Source of the DNA: Marisediminitalea lipolytica
GTDB lineage: Bacteria; Pseudomonadota; Gammaproteobacteria; Enterobacterales; Alteromonadaceae
DNA: 64,000 nucleotides
Direction: 5' to 3'
Assembly (NCBI RefSeq): GCF_001758465.1
Contig: NZ_MJIC01000016.1
Location: 310,001 to 374,000, forward strand
Made by a program: the position numbers and the translations under genes. Positions 32,249 through 42,264 of this stretch are shown in pieces (the first letter of the stretch is position 1; each line of letters begins with the position of its first letter). The notes under the pieces were generated by a model that did not search any database, was not told the origin of the DNA, and saw nothing but the letters and a program-made list of their open reading frames with translations.

Positions 32249-33379
32249 TTATGCGCTGAGTCTGTCGAGGATCTCGGTCAGCATTGCCCGGCTACAGCCG
32301 AAGTTGATTCGAAAATAATCAGGCTCGCCAAAATCACGCCCCGGCGATGGGCCAACGCCCTTGCTTTCACACCATTTAAGCACATCTTCTACGCCCAAAC
32401 CTGATGCATCAATCCACGCCAGGAAAGTCGCGTCGGCAGAGACAACTTTTAGTCCGTCAATGGCGTTAATGCGCTCTACCAGATAATCACGGTTGCCACG
32501 CAGATAAGCAATTTGCTCGGTCAGCCAGTCATCACATTCAGTAAATGCAGCGGCGGTGGCCACCAGTCCCATCACGTTTGCCCAGGGCACGATACCGGCT
32601 GCTCCCTGAGTAAACTGGCGGCGTAAAGTAGCGTTGGGAATAATCGCAAAAGATGTGCCCAAACCTGCTATGTTAAAGGTTTTACTGGCAGCCATCAGGG
32701 TTATGCTGCGCTCGGTGAGAGCGTTAACGCGACCGGCCGGAATATGACTTACGCCTTCTTCAAGGATCAAATCGCAATGAATTTCATCGGAGCACAGCAA
32801 CACATCGTTACGCTCACAGATTTGCGCAATTCGACTAATCTCTGACTCGGTCATTACTGAGCCTACCGGATTCATCGGATTACACAGGATCATTAACTTA
32901 CATTTGGGATCGGCCGCCTGTTTTTCGAGTTCTTCCAGATCAATGGTCCAGCGGTCTGCCTCAAGCTTAGTTGGAATAGGAACACGCTCGGTACCGTTTA
33001 ACCCGGGGGCAGCAAGTAGCGGCGGATAATTTGGTGTTTGAATAAGTACTTTATCACCGGCTTCACAATAAGCTTTAATCGCTACGTTAAACGCCGGCAC
33101 TACACCCGGAGTCCAGACAATCCAGTCGGCCTCAATTGCCCAGTCATGCTTGTCTTTAAGCCAACGCACAACGGCATCGTTGGCCGGCTTATGTTGAGCC
33201 GGCAATGAATAACCAAAGTTGCCATATTCCGTTTGCTTTTGCATGGCATGCAGAATCGGCTCTGCACAACGAAATTCGGTATCGGCTACCCAACAAGGTA
33301 GCACATCCTGACCTGCATATTTTTGCCATTTGAACGTCCAGAAGTCACGACGATCAGGGGTATTTTCAAATTGACTCAA
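32249..33379 (-). CDS. MalY/PatB-family PLP-dependent C-S lyase/aminotransferase
   Basis: 376 residues, fold-type I. Typical start of the MalY/PatB group (WTFKWQKYAG, LPCWVADTEFRCAEPI), then LCNPMNPVGSV with the Asn for PLP, the Asp and Tyr region CSDEIHCDLIL, and the Schiff-base lysine in MAASKTFNIAGL. It ends with FRINFGCSR, carrying the carboxylate-binding Arg. Members cleave cystathionine or cysteine (beta-lyase) and some have other roles. The second PLP enzyme linked to sulfur amino acids in this window. Confidence 0.9.
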   Translation of the reverse strand: MSQFENTPDRRDFWTFKWQKYAGQDVLPCWVADTEFRCAEPILHAMQKQTEYGNFGYSLPAQHKPANDAVVRWLKDKHDWAIEADWIVWTPGVVPAFNVAIKAYCEAGDKVLIQTPNYPPLLAAPGLNGTERVPIPTKLEADRWTIDLEELEKQAADPKCKLMILCNPMNPVGSVMTESEISRIAQICERNDVLLCSDEIHCDLILEEGVSHIPAGRVNALTERSITLMAASKTFNIAGLGTSFAIIPNATLRRQFTQGAAGIVPWANVMGLVATAAAFTECDDWLTEQIAYLRGNRDYLVERINAIDGLKVVSADATFLAWIDASGLGVEDVLKWCESKGVGPSPGRDFGEPDYFRINFGCSRAMLTEILDRLSA

Positions 33380-33438
33380 AGTAACGACCTTTTTATCCGG
33401 TATTGGCGGTGCACAGCCAGCAGCCTTAGCACACCCAA

Positions 33439-33819
33439 TTAATGTGAAGAGATGGTTTGCTTAACCAGATTGACCAGTTTTTTACGAATAATGGGTTTTA
33501 CCAGATACGCTACCGCGCCCAATTGTTTGGCCAGTAACTTGGTTTGCCGGGATTCGTAAGCAGTCATAAACAAAAACGGAAACATCAGACCCGCAGCCCT
33601 GACATCACGTAATAAAGCTAAGCCATCAAAACCGGGCATAACCATATCACTAATTACCATGTCGAGTGAATCGGATGTTTGCTTTAACAGAAACTCGCGC
33701 GCCAGAGTACTGTTGGAAAAGCTAACGACATTGACATCCAAATCTGATTTCAAAATGGTCACTATCAGTTCAAGGGTAATCTCGTCGTCGTCAATTACTG
33801 CGATATTAATAGATGGCAT
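33439..33819 (-). CDS. Single-domain response regulator
   Basis: 126 residues from ATG 33819; a longer frame starting with TTG would run into the bipA terminator. Only a receiver domain: acidic pocket IAVIDDDEIT, phospho-acceptor Asp58 in VISDMVMPGFDG, Thr in FLFMTAYES and Lys in YLVKPI. No output domain, so it works by protein contact (CheY/Spo0F-like). The partner kinase is not adjacent; the Hpt protein at 40850 or ArcB are only possibilities. Confidence 0.88.
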   Translation of the reverse strand: MPSINIAVIDDDEITLELIVTILKSDLDVNVVSFSNSTLAREFLLKQTSDSLDMVISDMVMPGFDGLALLRDVRAAGLMFPFLFMTAYESRQTKLLAKQLGAVAYLVKPIIRKKLVNLVKQTISSH

Positions 33820-33866
33820 GATCCGGTTAGCAATAAAATGAATGGTTGAGTATTCAGTGTAAACGA

Positions 33867-33898
33867 AAAAGGCCGGTTGTTCAGACAACCGGCCTTTT
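33867..33898 (-). terminator. Terminator of bipA
   Basis: Perfect 14-bp stem AAAAGGCCGGTTGT / ACAACCGGCCTTTT with a 4-nt loop, just past the bipA stop on the minus strand. Confidence 0.92.
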
Positions 33899-33935
33899 AA
33901 GATAAACCATTCAACGATTCATGGTGCCCGAAGGC

Positions 33936-35765
33936 TTATTTAGGTGCCCGTGAAGCTCGCTTACGATCGTTTTCGGTCAGCAGTTTCTTACGAATACGAA
34001 TGCTTTCTGGCGTTACTTCTACCAGTTCGTCTTCGTCGATAAACTCAAGTGCTTGTTCCAGCGACATTTTAACCGGTGGAACCAGGGTCTGCGCTTCGTC
34101 AGTACCTGATGCACGCACGTTAGTTAACTGCTTACCTTTAAGCGCGTTAACAGTCAGGTCGTTGTCACGACTGTGAATACCGATGATCATACCTTCGTAC
34201 ACTTCAACACCGTGACCGATAAACAAGCGACCACGTTCCTGCAGGTTGAACAGCGCGTTAGTCAATGCTTTACCAGCGGCGTTAGCAATCAGTACACCAT
34301 TCTTACGCTTACCAATCACGCCACCTTTGTGCGGACCGTAGTGATCGAATGAATGGTAGAGCAAACCAGAACCTGAGGTCATGGTCATGAACTCAGTTTG
34401 GAAACCAATTAAGCCACGGCTTGGGATCATAAAGTCCATACGAATACGGCCTTTGCCATCCGGTGACATGTCGGTCATTTCTGCCTTACGCAGACCAAGC
34501 TGTTCCATGATAGAGCCCTGATGCTGCTCTTCACAGTCGATGGTCAGGGTTTCAAACGGTTCCATGGTCTGGCCGTCTTCTTCTTTGATGATTACTTCCG
34601 GACGTGATACCGCCAGCTCGTAACCTTCACGACGCATATTTTCGATCAGGATACCTAAGTGCAGTTCACCACGGCCTGATACGCGGAATTTATCCGGGTC
34701 GCTGGTCTCTTCAACGCGCAGGGCAACGTTGTGTACCAGTTCGTCCTGCAGACGTTCCAGGATGTTACGTGAAGTAACGTACTTACCTTCTTTACCAGCA
34801 AACGGTGAAGTGTTTACCTGGAAGGTCATGGTTACGGTAGGTTCGTCTACGGTTAATGGCGGTAACGCTTCAACGTTGTTCTGGTCACAAATGGTGTCAG
34901 AGATTTTCAGCTCACCCAAACCACTGATAGCAATAATGTCACCCGCAGTAGCGTATTCAACTTCGTGACGTTGTAAGCCAAGGTAGCCATATACCAGACC
35001 CACTTTACCGTTACGTTTGTTGCCTTCCGCATCTACGATAGTGACCTGCTGGTTAACTTTAACGCTACCACGCTTAATACGGCCAACACCGATAACGCCT
35101 ACGTAAGAGTTGTAATCCAGCTGAGAAATTTGCATCTGGAATGCACCGTCGATATCGGCATCTGGTGGTGAAACCTGGTCAACGATAGTCTGGAACAGCG
35201 CTGTCATGTCTTCGGCTTTTTCGTCAGCATCTACTGACGCCCAGCCATTCAGTGCAGAAGCGTAAACCACCTGGAAATCCAGCTGTTCATCAGTCGCACC
35301 CAGGTTATCAAACAGATCGAAAACCTGATCCATTACCCAGTCAGGACGCGCGCCAGGCTTGTCGATTTTGTTGATAACAACGATTGGCTTTAAGCCCTGG
35401 GCAAACGCTTTTTGCGTTACAAAGCGGGTTTGTGGCATTGGACCTTCCTGCGCATCAACCAGCAGCAGTACCGAGTCAGCCATCGACATTACACGTTCTA
35501 CTTCTCCGCCGAAGTCGGCGTGTCCGGGAGTGTCTACGATATTGATGCGGTAGTCATTCCAGTTAATGGCAGTGTTTTTTGCCAGAATGGTAATACCACG
35601 CTCTTTCTCGATGTCGTTTGAGTCCATCACACGTTCTTGCGCTTCGCCTCGGGTCTCAAGAGTACCGGATTGTTGCAGCAGCTTATCAACCAGGGTCGTT
35701 TTTCCGTGGTCAACGTGCGCGATGATGGCTATGTTTCTTAGCTTATTGATGTCAGTTACGTTCAT
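33936..35765 (-). CDS. typA: Ribosome-associated GTPase BipA/TypA
   Basis: Translational GTPase that binds the ribosome and helps large-subunit assembly and stress adaptation. 609 residues, full length. G motifs: [12 protein letters not shown] (P-loop), [22 protein letters not shown] and [11 protein letters not shown]-like domains and the BipA-specific C-terminal end ([22 protein letters not shown]) follow. The start [15 protein letters not shown] is a few residues longer than in E. coli. It diverges from glnA across 410 bp. Confidence 0.97.
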   Translation of the reverse strand: MNVTDINKLRNIAIIAHVDHGKTTLVDKLLQQSGTLETRGEAQERVMDSNDIEKERGITILAKNTAINWNDYRINIVDTPGHADFGGEVERVMSMADSVLLLVDAQEGPMPQTRFVTQKAFAQGLKPIVVINKIDKPGARPDWVMDQVFDLFDNLGATDEQLDFQVVYASALNGWASVDADEKAEDMTALFQTIVDQVSPPDADIDGAFQMQISQLDYNSYVGVIGVGRIKRGSVKVNQQVTIVDAEGNKRNGKVGLVYGYLGLQRHEVEYATAGDIIAISGLGELKISDTICDQNNVEALPPLTVDEPTVTMTFQVNTSPFAGKEGKYVTSRNILERLQDELVHNVALRVEETSDPDKFRVSGRGELHLGILIENMRREGYELAVSRPEVIIKEEDGQTMEPFETLTIDCEEQHQGSIMEQLGLRKAEMTDMSPDGKGRIRMDFMIPSRGLIGFQTEFMTMTSGSGLLYHSFDHYGPHKGGVIGKRKNGVLIANAAGKALTNALFNLQERGRLFIGHGVEVYEGMIIGIHSRDNDLTVNALKGKQLTNVRASGTDEAQTLVPPVKMSLEQALEFIDEDELVEVTPESIRIRKKLLTENDRKRASRAPK

Positions 35766-36014
35766 TAAAGTTCAACCCGCAAAGCACCCTGACTTTGTTA
35801 TCCGGAAGGGATAAATCAGAATGGCCCTGCAATTTTCTCATATAGATAAAAGGAAATGAGCGCGGATTGTACAGAAAATCTTATTGCATTGCGCCTGTTT
35901 TTTTATGTTTAAAGAAAAATTAATCTGTTGATAAAGCGTTCGCGCAGTGAAAGAATGCTGAAAGGAAATAAAGCGGTATGCCTTTTTCCACTGCACCAAA
36001 ACAAAACAACAAAA

Positions 36015-36030
36015 TCACCATATTGGTGCA
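36015..36030. promoter_or_regulatory. NtrC-binding site upstream of glnA
   Basis: TCACCATATTGGTGCA matches the NtrC dyad (TGCACC-N4-GGTGCA) except at one end. It sits about 95 bp upstream of the start predicted from the sigma-54 promoter, the usual enhancer distance at glnA. A TGCACCA half-site lies 20 bp further upstream. Confidence 0.8.
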
Positions 36031-36092
36031 TAATTTGGTTTACAAAATGACGACAACCCGTAATTACGCGTTATTCGGCCTTTACAAGTAGC

Positions 36093-36108
36093 TGGCATGA
36101 ATATCGCT
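36093..36108 (+). promoter_or_regulatory. Sigma-54 promoter of glnA
   Basis: TGGCATGAATATCGCT keeps the invariant GG-N10-GC spacing of -24/-12 promoters (GG 36094-36095, GC 36106-36107). Predicted start near 36118, about 58 bp before the glnA ATG. Supported by the NtrC site upstream. Confidence 0.75.
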
Positions 36109-36175
36109 TAGGATTTTTCCACCTGATCGTTCGGCTCCCCGAACATCAACTTTACGAAACAACCTGGAGGACACG

Positions 36176-37585
36176 ATGTCAATTGAGAAGGCATTAGAAT
36201 TAATTAAATCAAGCGAAGCTAAGTTTATTGACCTTCGCTTTACTGACACCAAGGGTAAAGAACAGCACGTATCTATCCCTGCTTCTTGTGTAGACGAAGA
36301 CTTCTTTGAAGAAGGTAAAATGTTTGACGGTTCGTCGATCGCTGGTTGGAAAGGCATCAACGAATCTGACATGATCCTAATGCCAGATCCTGAAAGCGCA
36401 CTGGTTGACCCATTCGCAGAAGAAACTCAGGTTAACATCCGTTGTGACATCGTTGAACCTTCAACAATGGAAGGCTACGACCGTGACCCACGCTCTATCG
36501 CCCGTCGCGCTGAAGAGTATCTGAAGTCAACTGGTATCGGTGACACAGTATTGTTTGGCCCGGAGCCAGAATTCTTCCTGTTTGACGACATTAAGTTCCA
36601 CACTGATATGTCTGGTTCAATGTACAAAATTGACTCATCTGAAGCTGCCTGGAACTCTGGTTCTGAATTTGCAGATGGCAACATGGGTCACCGTCCTGGC
36701 GTTAAAGGCGGTTACTTTCCGGTTCCTCCAGTAGATTCTGCTCACGACCTGCGTGCTGCTATGTGTCTGGTAATGGAAGAAATGGGTCTGGTTGTTGAAG
36801 CGCACCACCACGAAGTCGCAACTGCTGGTCAGAACGAAATTGCTTGTCAGTTTAACACTATGGTGAAGAAAGCTGACGAAGTTCAAATCTACAAGTATGT
36901 TGTTCACAACGTAGCTCACGCATACGGCCAAACTGCGACCTTTATGCCTAAGCCTCTGGTTGGTGATAACGGTTCTGGTATGCACTGTCACCAATCTATC
37001 GGTAAAGAAGGTAAAAACATCTTCGCTGGTGACAAGTACGCTGGTCTGTCTGAAGAAGCTCTGTACTACATCGGTGGTATCATTAAGCACGCTCGTGCTA
37101 TCAATGCATTCACTAACGCTTCTACTAACTCATACAAGCGTCTGGTCCCAGGCTTCGAAGCACCAGTAATGCTGGCTTACTCTGCCCGTAACCGGTCTGC
37201 ATCTATCCGTATTCCTTACGTAACCAGCGATAAAGCGCGCCGTATCGAAGTACGTTTCCCTGACCCAACTGGTAACCCATACCTGGCATTCACTGCCATG
37301 TTAATGGCTGGCCTTGACGGGATTAAGAACAAGATCCACCCTGGCGATTCTGCGGATAAAGATCTGTATGACCTGCCTCCAGAAGAAGCAGCAGAAATCC
37401 CAACTGTTGCAAGCTCACTGGAGCAAGCTCTGGAAGCCCTGGATAGCGATCGTGAGTTCTTAACTGCTGGTGGCGTAATGTCTGATGACATGATCGATGC
37501 TTACATCGACCTGAAAATGGAAGAAGTCACTAAACTTAACATGACAACTCACCCAGTTGAGTTCGACATGTACTACAGTGTATAA
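36176..37585 (+). CDS. glnA: Glutamine synthetase type I
   Basis: Makes glutamine from glutamate, ammonium and ATP; first half of the GS-GOGAT cycle with gltBD of this window. 469 residues, the usual GSI-beta length. Signatures: [17 protein letters not shown], metal and substrate block [10 protein letters not shown], and the adenylylation tyrosine Tyr398 in [10 protein letters not shown], so control by GlnE is expected. Strong ribosome site GGAGGA. Upstream sigma-54/NtrC elements indicate induction in nitrogen limitation. Its codon usage is strongly biased (GGT, CGT, CTG, AAC), a mark of high expression. Confidence 0.98.
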   Translation: MSIEKALELIKSSEAKFIDLRFTDTKGKEQHVSIPASCVDEDFFEEGKMFDGSSIAGWKGINESDMILMPDPESALVDPFAEETQVNIRCDIVEPSTMEGYDRDPRSIARRAEEYLKSTGIGDTVLFGPEPEFFLFDDIKFHTDMSGSMYKIDSSEAAWNSGSEFADGNMGHRPGVKGGYFPVPPVDSAHDLRAAMCLVMEEMGLVVEAHHHEVATAGQNEIACQFNTMVKKADEVQIYKYVVHNVAHAYGQTATFMPKPLVGDNGSGMHCHQSIGKEGKNIFAGDKYAGLSEEALYYIGGIIKHARAINAFTNASTNSYKRLVPGFEAPVMLAYSARNRSASIRIPYVTSDKARRIEVRFPDPTGNPYLAFTAMLMAGLDGIKNKIHPGDSADKDLYDLPPEEAAEIPTVASSLEQALEALDSDREFLTAGGVMSDDMIDAYIDLKMEEVTKLNMTTHPVEFDMYYSV

Positions 37586-37610
37586 AACATTGTATTAAGT
37601 GAGATACCTA

Positions 37611-37637
37611 AAGCCCGCTAGCGCGGGCTTTTTTTTT
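37611..37637 (+). terminator. Terminator of glnA
   Basis: Perfect 8-bp stem AAGCCCGC / GCGGGCTT with a 4-nt loop, followed by ten T residues. Confidence 0.95.
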
Positions 37638-37663
37638 GCCCGGAATTCACTACAATCAAACAC

Positions 37664-38173
37664 ATGCTCAGAGTATTTTTATTGATTAGCATATGCCTTG
37701 TCCCGGCGCATGCTCAGGAAATCTATAAAGTTGTCAATAAAGACGGCTCGATTACCTATACCGATAAGCCAGTGCCGGAAGCACAGCCGGTAGAACTGGG
37801 TCCTGACAACCGTATCACGGTGCCCCCCCCAAAACCGACACTTCCACCAGTGCAAACCTCTACTGAGAAAAAAGCACCTGACCCCGTTATTGAGGTTATT
37901 GCCCCACAGCCAGAAGCGACCGTTCGCAACAACTCAGGCAACATGACCATTGCCGCTAACGTCACCCATGCAGACAAACAAGGTAAGTACCAATTATTTA
38001 TTAATAATCAACTAATTATGGAGCAATCCAAGCCCCTGTTTTATGTTAATGGTATCAACCGCGGCGCCCATACATTTTATATTGCCCACACAGACAATAA
38101 GGGCAAGACTCTTGCATCATCCAGCCCACAAACATTTTATCTGCATCAGGCATCGCGACTGATTAACAACTAA
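37664..38173 (+). CDS. DUF4124 domain secreted protein
   Basis: 169 residues. Signal peptide (LRVFLLISICLVPAHA|QE), then a DUF4124 domain (IYKVVNKDGSITYTDKP, about residues 19-40), a Pro-rich linker and a C-terminal beta-rich part (MTIAANVTHADKQGKYQLFINNQ, GAHTFYIAHTDNKGK) that looks Ig-like. The position between glnA and glnL is common in related genomes. Function unknown; a role in nitrogen sensing is not shown. Confidence 0.88.
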   Translation: MLRVFLLISICLVPAHAQEIYKVVNKDGSITYTDKPVPEAQPVELGPDNRITVPPPKPTLPPVQTSTEKKAPDPVIEVIAPQPEATVRNNSGNMTIAANVTHADKQGKYQLFINNQLIMEQSKPLFYVNGINRGAHTFYIAHTDNKGKTLASSSPQTFYLHQASRLINN

Positions 38174-38281
38174 GTAAGTTGTTATATCGGTGCAAGCGAG
38201 TAAAAATGCGCACCATGGAAGTTCATTGTAACTTTTTTGCGTAAAATAATTGCATGGCAATAAGCAGCCTGAAATAATGAG

Positions 38282-38296
38282 GCACCATATTGGTGC
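38282..38296. promoter_or_regulatory. NtrC-binding site upstream of glnL
   Basis: GCACCATATTGGTGC is a perfect 15-bp dyad matching the NtrC consensus and almost identical to the glnA operator core (CACCATATTGGTGCA). It lies 18 bp before the glnL start, where bound NtrC would block transcription: the autorepression known for glnLp in enterobacteria. Confidence 0.85.
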
Positions 38297-38314
38297 AACT
38301 GGAGAGAGCCCGGC

Positions 38315-39394
38315 ATGCACGCCACGCCGTTTGATACCAATAATTTACTGGATAACCTTAACACCGTATTGGTGGTTATCGATAATTCACTACGTATTGT
38401 CTATGCAAACCATGCCGGACAAGCGCTTTTTGCGACGGGCACCAAACAGCTCTATGGCCAGCCCCTGGCGGACTTTTTTGTTCCAAATACCATTAATAAA
38501 GCGCGTCTGCGTGCCGCATTCCGCCGCGGCGAGGATTTTACCGAAAACGAAATAAAGCTGTATTTTCGTGATAATCGCGTAGTACTGGCAGATTTAACGG
38601 TAACTAATTTAAGCACCGAAGAAGGCCCAAGACTGCTGTTTGAAGTAAAGAAAATCGATCAGCAAAAACGGATTTCCCGGGAAAACCAACAACACGCCCA
38701 ACACTACGCAGCAAGAGAGTTGATCCGCGGACTGGCCCACGAAATTAAAAACCCTCTGGGGGGCATTCGTGGTGCAGCCCAACTGCTGGAAAAAGCGCTG
38801 GAATCAGACGAACAAAAAGAGTTTACTCAACTCATCATCGAACAGGCCGATCGTCTGCGTAATCTGGTAGACCGTTTGCTTGGTCCCAATTCATTGCCCC
38901 GGCTGGAATGGTGCAATTTGCATCGCCCCTTGGAAAAAGTACGCAGTCTGATGAAAGCAGATACTACGCAGGCCATTGCGATTACCCGGGATTATGATCC
39001 GAGTATTCCGGAAGTTCGTGTGGACCCGGATATGTTGCAACAGGCAGTGCTGAATATTGTGCGCAATGCAGTACAGGCGTTACGTGACTCAAAAACGCCA
39101 AACCCGCACATTCGTTTGGTCACGCGCATCGAGCGCCAGCTTACTATTCATGGGCATCGTCACCCCCTGGCCGCCCAAATTAAAATAATCGATAACGGTC
39201 CCGGTATCCCACCCGAAATCAGAGATACCCTGTTTTATCCGCTGGTCACCAGTAAGGATACAGGTTCGGGACTGGGCTTATCCATAGCCCAAACACTTGT
39301 GAATCACCATGATGGAAAAATTGAAGTTGATAGCCGCCCTGGCCATACAGAGTTTATTTTGTCCCTGCCAATCGACCGTAAGGAATCGCATTAA
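38315..39394 (+). CDS. glnL: Nitrogen regulation sensor kinase NtrB
   Basis: Cytosolic kinase/phosphatase for NtrC, controlled by PII. 359 residues. PAS domain at about 12-120 (VVIDNSLRIVYANHAGQALF), H-box LAHEIKNPLGGIRGAAQ with His142, N-box VLNIVRNAVQAL, and G boxes IIDNGPGIP and DTGSGLGLSIAQ. No membrane segments. GGAGAGAG ribosome site. Its TAA overlaps the glnG ATG by 1 bp (TAATG), so the pair is translationally coupled. Confidence 0.97.
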   Translation: MHATPFDTNNLLDNLNTVLVVIDNSLRIVYANHAGQALFATGTKQLYGQPLADFFVPNTINKARLRAAFRRGEDFTENEIKLYFRDNRVVLADLTVTNLSTEEGPRLLFEVKKIDQQKRISRENQQHAQHYAARELIRGLAHEIKNPLGGIRGAAQLLEKALESDEQKEFTQLIIEQADRLRNLVDRLLGPNSLPRLEWCNLHRPLEKVRSLMKADTTQAIAITRDYDPSIPEVRVDPDMLQQAVLNIVRNAVQALRDSKTPNPHIRLVTRIERQLTIHGHRHPLAAQIKIIDNGPGIPPEIRDTLFYPLVTSKDTGSGLGLSIAQTLVNHHDGKIEVDSRPGHTEFILSLPIDRKESH

Positions 39395-40806
39395 TGAATA
39401 CTGAATCTGTATGGATAGTCGATGACGACAGTTCTATTCGTTGGGTACTACAAAAAGCCCTGCAATCTGCCAACATCGATTGCTGCAGCTTTGAAAACCC
39501 GCAGGACTTACTGTTACAGCTGGAATCAGGGCATTATCCTGAGGTAGTGGTATCAGATATTCGCATGCCACAAATGGACGGCATGACATTGCTCAACGAA
39601 ATTCACCAGATCGCACCGATGATCCCGGTTATCATTATGACCGCCCATTCGGATTTGGACAGTGCTGTTAATGCTTACCAAAGCGGTGCTTTTGAATATC
39701 TGCCTAAGCCCTTTGATATTGACGAGGCGGTCACCCTGGTAGAGCGAGCTCTGGTGCATGCCAGAGAGCAGACCCGCAGTATTCAGGTACCCCAGTTAGA
39801 ATCTGCACCGGAGATTATTGGTGAAGCGCCGGCCATGCAGGAGGTGTTCCGCGCTATTGGCCGCTTATCCCGTTCATCTATCAGTGTGTTGATTAACGGT
39901 CAGTCTGGTACCGGTAAAGAACTGGTTGCGCAGGCATTACATCGTCATAGTCCGCGCGCCGCCAATCCGTTTATTGCCCTGAACATGGCTGCCATTCCCG
40001 CCGACCTGGTAGAATCAGAGCTGTTTGGCCACGAGAAAGGCGCGTTTACCGGTGCACAAACTGCTCGTCAGGGACGTTTTGAACAAGCCAATGGCGGTAC
40101 GTTATTTCTGGATGAAATTGGTGATATGCCATTAGATGTGCAAACGCGCCTGCTGCGGGTACTGGCAGACGGTCAGTTTTACCGGGTAGGTGGTCATCAG
40201 TCGGTCACCGTGGATGTGCGAATTATTGCTGCAACTCACCAGAATCTGGAAAAGCGCGTTGCTGAGGGCAAGTTCCGTGAAGATTTATTTCACCGCCTGA
40301 ACGTTATTCGCATCCACATTCCGGCACTGGCTGAGCGTCGCGAGGATATTCCTTTACTTGCCCGCCATTTTTTACGCCGTGCCGCAAAAGAACTGGATGT
40401 AGAAACCAAAATGCTCAGTAAGGAAGCTGAAAAAGTGATGGCCCAGCTGCCATGGCCTGGTAACGTCCGACAGTTAGAAAACGTCTGCCGCTGGTTAACC
40501 GTAATGGCATCCGGGCAGGAAGTTCTGCCTTCCGATCTGCCACCAGAAATTCACGCCGATAACAGCAGCGAAAAAGCATCTCCACAAAGCGGTGACTGGA
40601 CAGAATTACTGTCCGTCTGGGTTGATCAGCAGTTAAAAGATGGCCAGCACAACATTCTTGATGATGCCCTGATGACCTTTGAGAAAATCATGCTGGAGCG
40701 GGCATTGCACTATACCCACGGGCATAAGCAGGAAGCCGCTAAACGACTGGGCTGGGGTCGTAATACCTTAACCCGTAAACTCAAAGAACTGGATATCGAC
40801 GGTTAA
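39394..40806 (+). CDS. glnG: Nitrogen regulation response regulator NtrC
   Basis: Sigma-54-dependent enhancer-binding activator. 470 residues: receiver (VDDDSS, Asp55 in [12 protein letters not shown]), AAA+ domain with Walker [13 protein letters not shown], the sigma-54 contact loop GAFTGA ([11 protein letters not shown]), Walker [13 protein letters not shown] and R-finger region [11 protein letters not shown]. The C-terminal Fis-like HTH ([23 protein letters not shown]) completes it. It should act at the operators upstream of glnA and glnL found in this window. Full length. Confidence 0.98.
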   Translation: MNTESVWIVDDDSSIRWVLQKALQSANIDCCSFENPQDLLLQLESGHYPEVVVSDIRMPQMDGMTLLNEIHQIAPMIPVIIMTAHSDLDSAVNAYQSGAFEYLPKPFDIDEAVTLVERALVHAREQTRSIQVPQLESAPEIIGEAPAMQEVFRAIGRLSRSSISVLINGQSGTGKELVAQALHRHSPRAANPFIALNMAAIPADLVESELFGHEKGAFTGAQTARQGRFEQANGGTLFLDEIGDMPLDVQTRLLRVLADGQFYRVGGHQSVTVDVRIIAATHQNLEKRVAEGKFREDLFHRLNVIRIHIPALAERREDIPLLARHFLRRAAKELDVETKMLSKEAEKVMAQLPWPGNVRQLENVCRWLTVMASGQEVLPSDLPPEIHADNSSEKASPQSGDWTELLSVWVDQQLKDGQHNILDDALMTFEKIMLERALHYTHGHKQEAAKRLGWGRNTLTRKLKELDIDG

Positions 40807-40818
40807 AAAACACAGATA

Positions 40819-40844
40819 GCCAGACTGGCAGGGCTCAGTCTGGC
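40819..40844. terminator. Convergent hairpin after glnG
   Basis: 8-bp stem GCCAGACT / AGTCTGGC with a 10-nt loop between glnG and the minus-strand Hpt/HD-GYP gene. A TTTTTT run lies about 8 nt past it on the minus strand. The large loop makes it a moderate candidate. Confidence 0.55.
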
Positions 40845-40849
40845 ATGTG

Positions 40850-42004
40850 CTAACGAGTAAGCACCCTCGCCATGGCCTGATTAAAGTAATTTAACCAGGT
40901 GGCATTGAACTTATCCTTATTGTAACGATTAAGTGCAACCACAGCCTGCTTCTTGGAATACTGCGGTTTATCCTGCCGTGAACCACTGTGCGTCATCGAG
41001 TCAAACGTATCCAGAATGCCGAGCAGCTTGGCACCATCACAAATATCGTCATCCTTAATGCCCAAAGGGTAACCACTACCGTCCGCTCGCTCGTGATGTT
41101 GCATGACTATTTTTCGCGCCATGTCCCACTGATCCAGATGTTCCAGCAGGCGCGAGCTTTTGTACACATGGGAGCGCATCAGGTTAAATTCGCTGTCGGC
41201 GTAGGCTTCTTCTTTCATTAATAGTTTCAGGGGCATAAATGCCATGCCAAAATCATGTACGTAGCAGGCAACCGCTAACTGGTCTTCCTCAATGGGATTA
41301 CCCGCAATATCATTTACATAAAGAGCCAGCTTGGCGATACGATCGCCCTTACCCGCCCAGTCAGCAGAACGCTTTTCGATGGTTTGCATCAGGTCTCTGA
41401 AAAACAAAATATCCAGACGTTTTTCGGCACTGATATCTTTTGGAACCCCGGTTTTAGACAACTTGGGTACAGCAGTCAGAACCGGTTTTGCCGGCATGTC
41501 GGGGTGCTCTGGCTCACTGGCTTCCCGGGGCTGATCCAGTTCAGGGTTAAGCAGTAATACCGCTTCGCCAAGCAGTCTGTCATGGTCGCTGTGGTTTTCT
41601 GGCGTAATCCGGGTAATTGCCATGATCAGTTGTTGATACAACACACTGTCGTATTCGGCCTTACCTGAAGCAATCACACTTTCGACAAATTGCTTCACCC
41701 GATCCATGGTCAGTAATACCAGATCACTCATGATGCTGGTGTAGTCCACCTGCCCTTTACGCAGGTAGTCCAGCAAATCCTCGACATGTTGCAACAGTGG
41801 AATAATTGGCGAAAAGTTGACTAATCCCAGATCCCCTTTGATGGTATGTACAGAGCGGAATAAAGCGCGTTGCAGCTCGTTATCTTCGGGTTTTAGTTCT
41901 AGCTCTATCAGGGTTTGTTCGCTGGCTTCATAGAGTTCGTGGATCTCCTCGATGAGGTCAGTCAGGATCTCGGGTTCGAGATCTTCCGGAATAAATGTCT
42001 GCAT
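40850..42004 (-). CDS. Hpt - HD-GYP fusion protein
   Basis: 384 residues, no membrane segment. N-terminal Hpt domain (about 10-120) with phosphorelay His53 in SVHTIKGDLG. A Pro-rich linker (about 155-190) leads to a C-terminal HD-GYP-type domain: HDFGM at 250-254 (usual HDIGK, lysine lost), HH at 303-304 and the GYP signature DGSGYPLG at 308-315. HD-GYP domains usually hydrolyse cyclic-di-GMP; the metal-binding His/Asp remain, so activity is possible. Architecture suggests the phosphodiesterase is driven by phosphotransfer from a separate hybrid kinase (inference). Candidate kinase not adjacent. Confidence 0.87.
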   Translation of the reverse strand: MQTFIPEDLEPEILTDLIEEIHELYEASEQTLIELELKPEDNELQRALFRSVHTIKGDLGLVNFSPIIPLLQHVEDLLDYLRKGQVDYTSIMSDLVLLTMDRVKQFVESVIASGKAEYDSVLYQQLIMAITRITPENHSDHDRLLGEAVLLLNPELDQPREASEPEHPDMPAKPVLTAVPKLSKTGVPKDISAEKRLDILFFRDLMQTIEKRSADWAGKGDRIAKLALYVNDIAGNPIEEDQLAVACYVHDFGMAFMPLKLLMKEEAYADSEFNLMRSHVYKSSRLLEHLDQWDMARKIVMQHHERADGSGYPLGIKDDDICDGAKLLGILDTFDSMTHSGSRQDKPQYSKKQAVVALNRYNKDKFNATWLNYFNQAMARVLTR

Positions 42005-42264
42005 TGTTTAGACAACTCAAAAAATATACATCGATTACTCTCTCGGCGACTCTGCGAAAATCCGTGATTCACCAACAGCAACGACATAAAAACTATATAT
42101 AGATTGTATTTAGCATAGCACGAGATTTTTAATCAGGAATATTTTTAGCCGGGTTTATCGACTGGCAGAAAACCGCTACCCTGGCTGTTTTCATACTGAT
42201 CGGACATGCACACAGGCGCTAAACAGCTATAATCTGCGGCCAAATTTTCTTAACTGGTGTATTA

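Larger units (their letters stand above)
35766..36175. other. bipA/glnA divergent control region
   Basis: 410 bases without a gene. Contains an NtrC-like operator (36015-36030), a half-site TGCACCA (35992-35998), a sigma-54 promoter candidate (36093-36108), a T-rich bipA side, and the glnA ribosome site CTGGAGGA (36163-36170). Confidence 0.75.

Noticed and set aside
35992-35998. TGCACCA as a second full NtrC site before glnA
   Set aside because: No second arm (TGGTGCA) at the right distance; kept only as a half-site.
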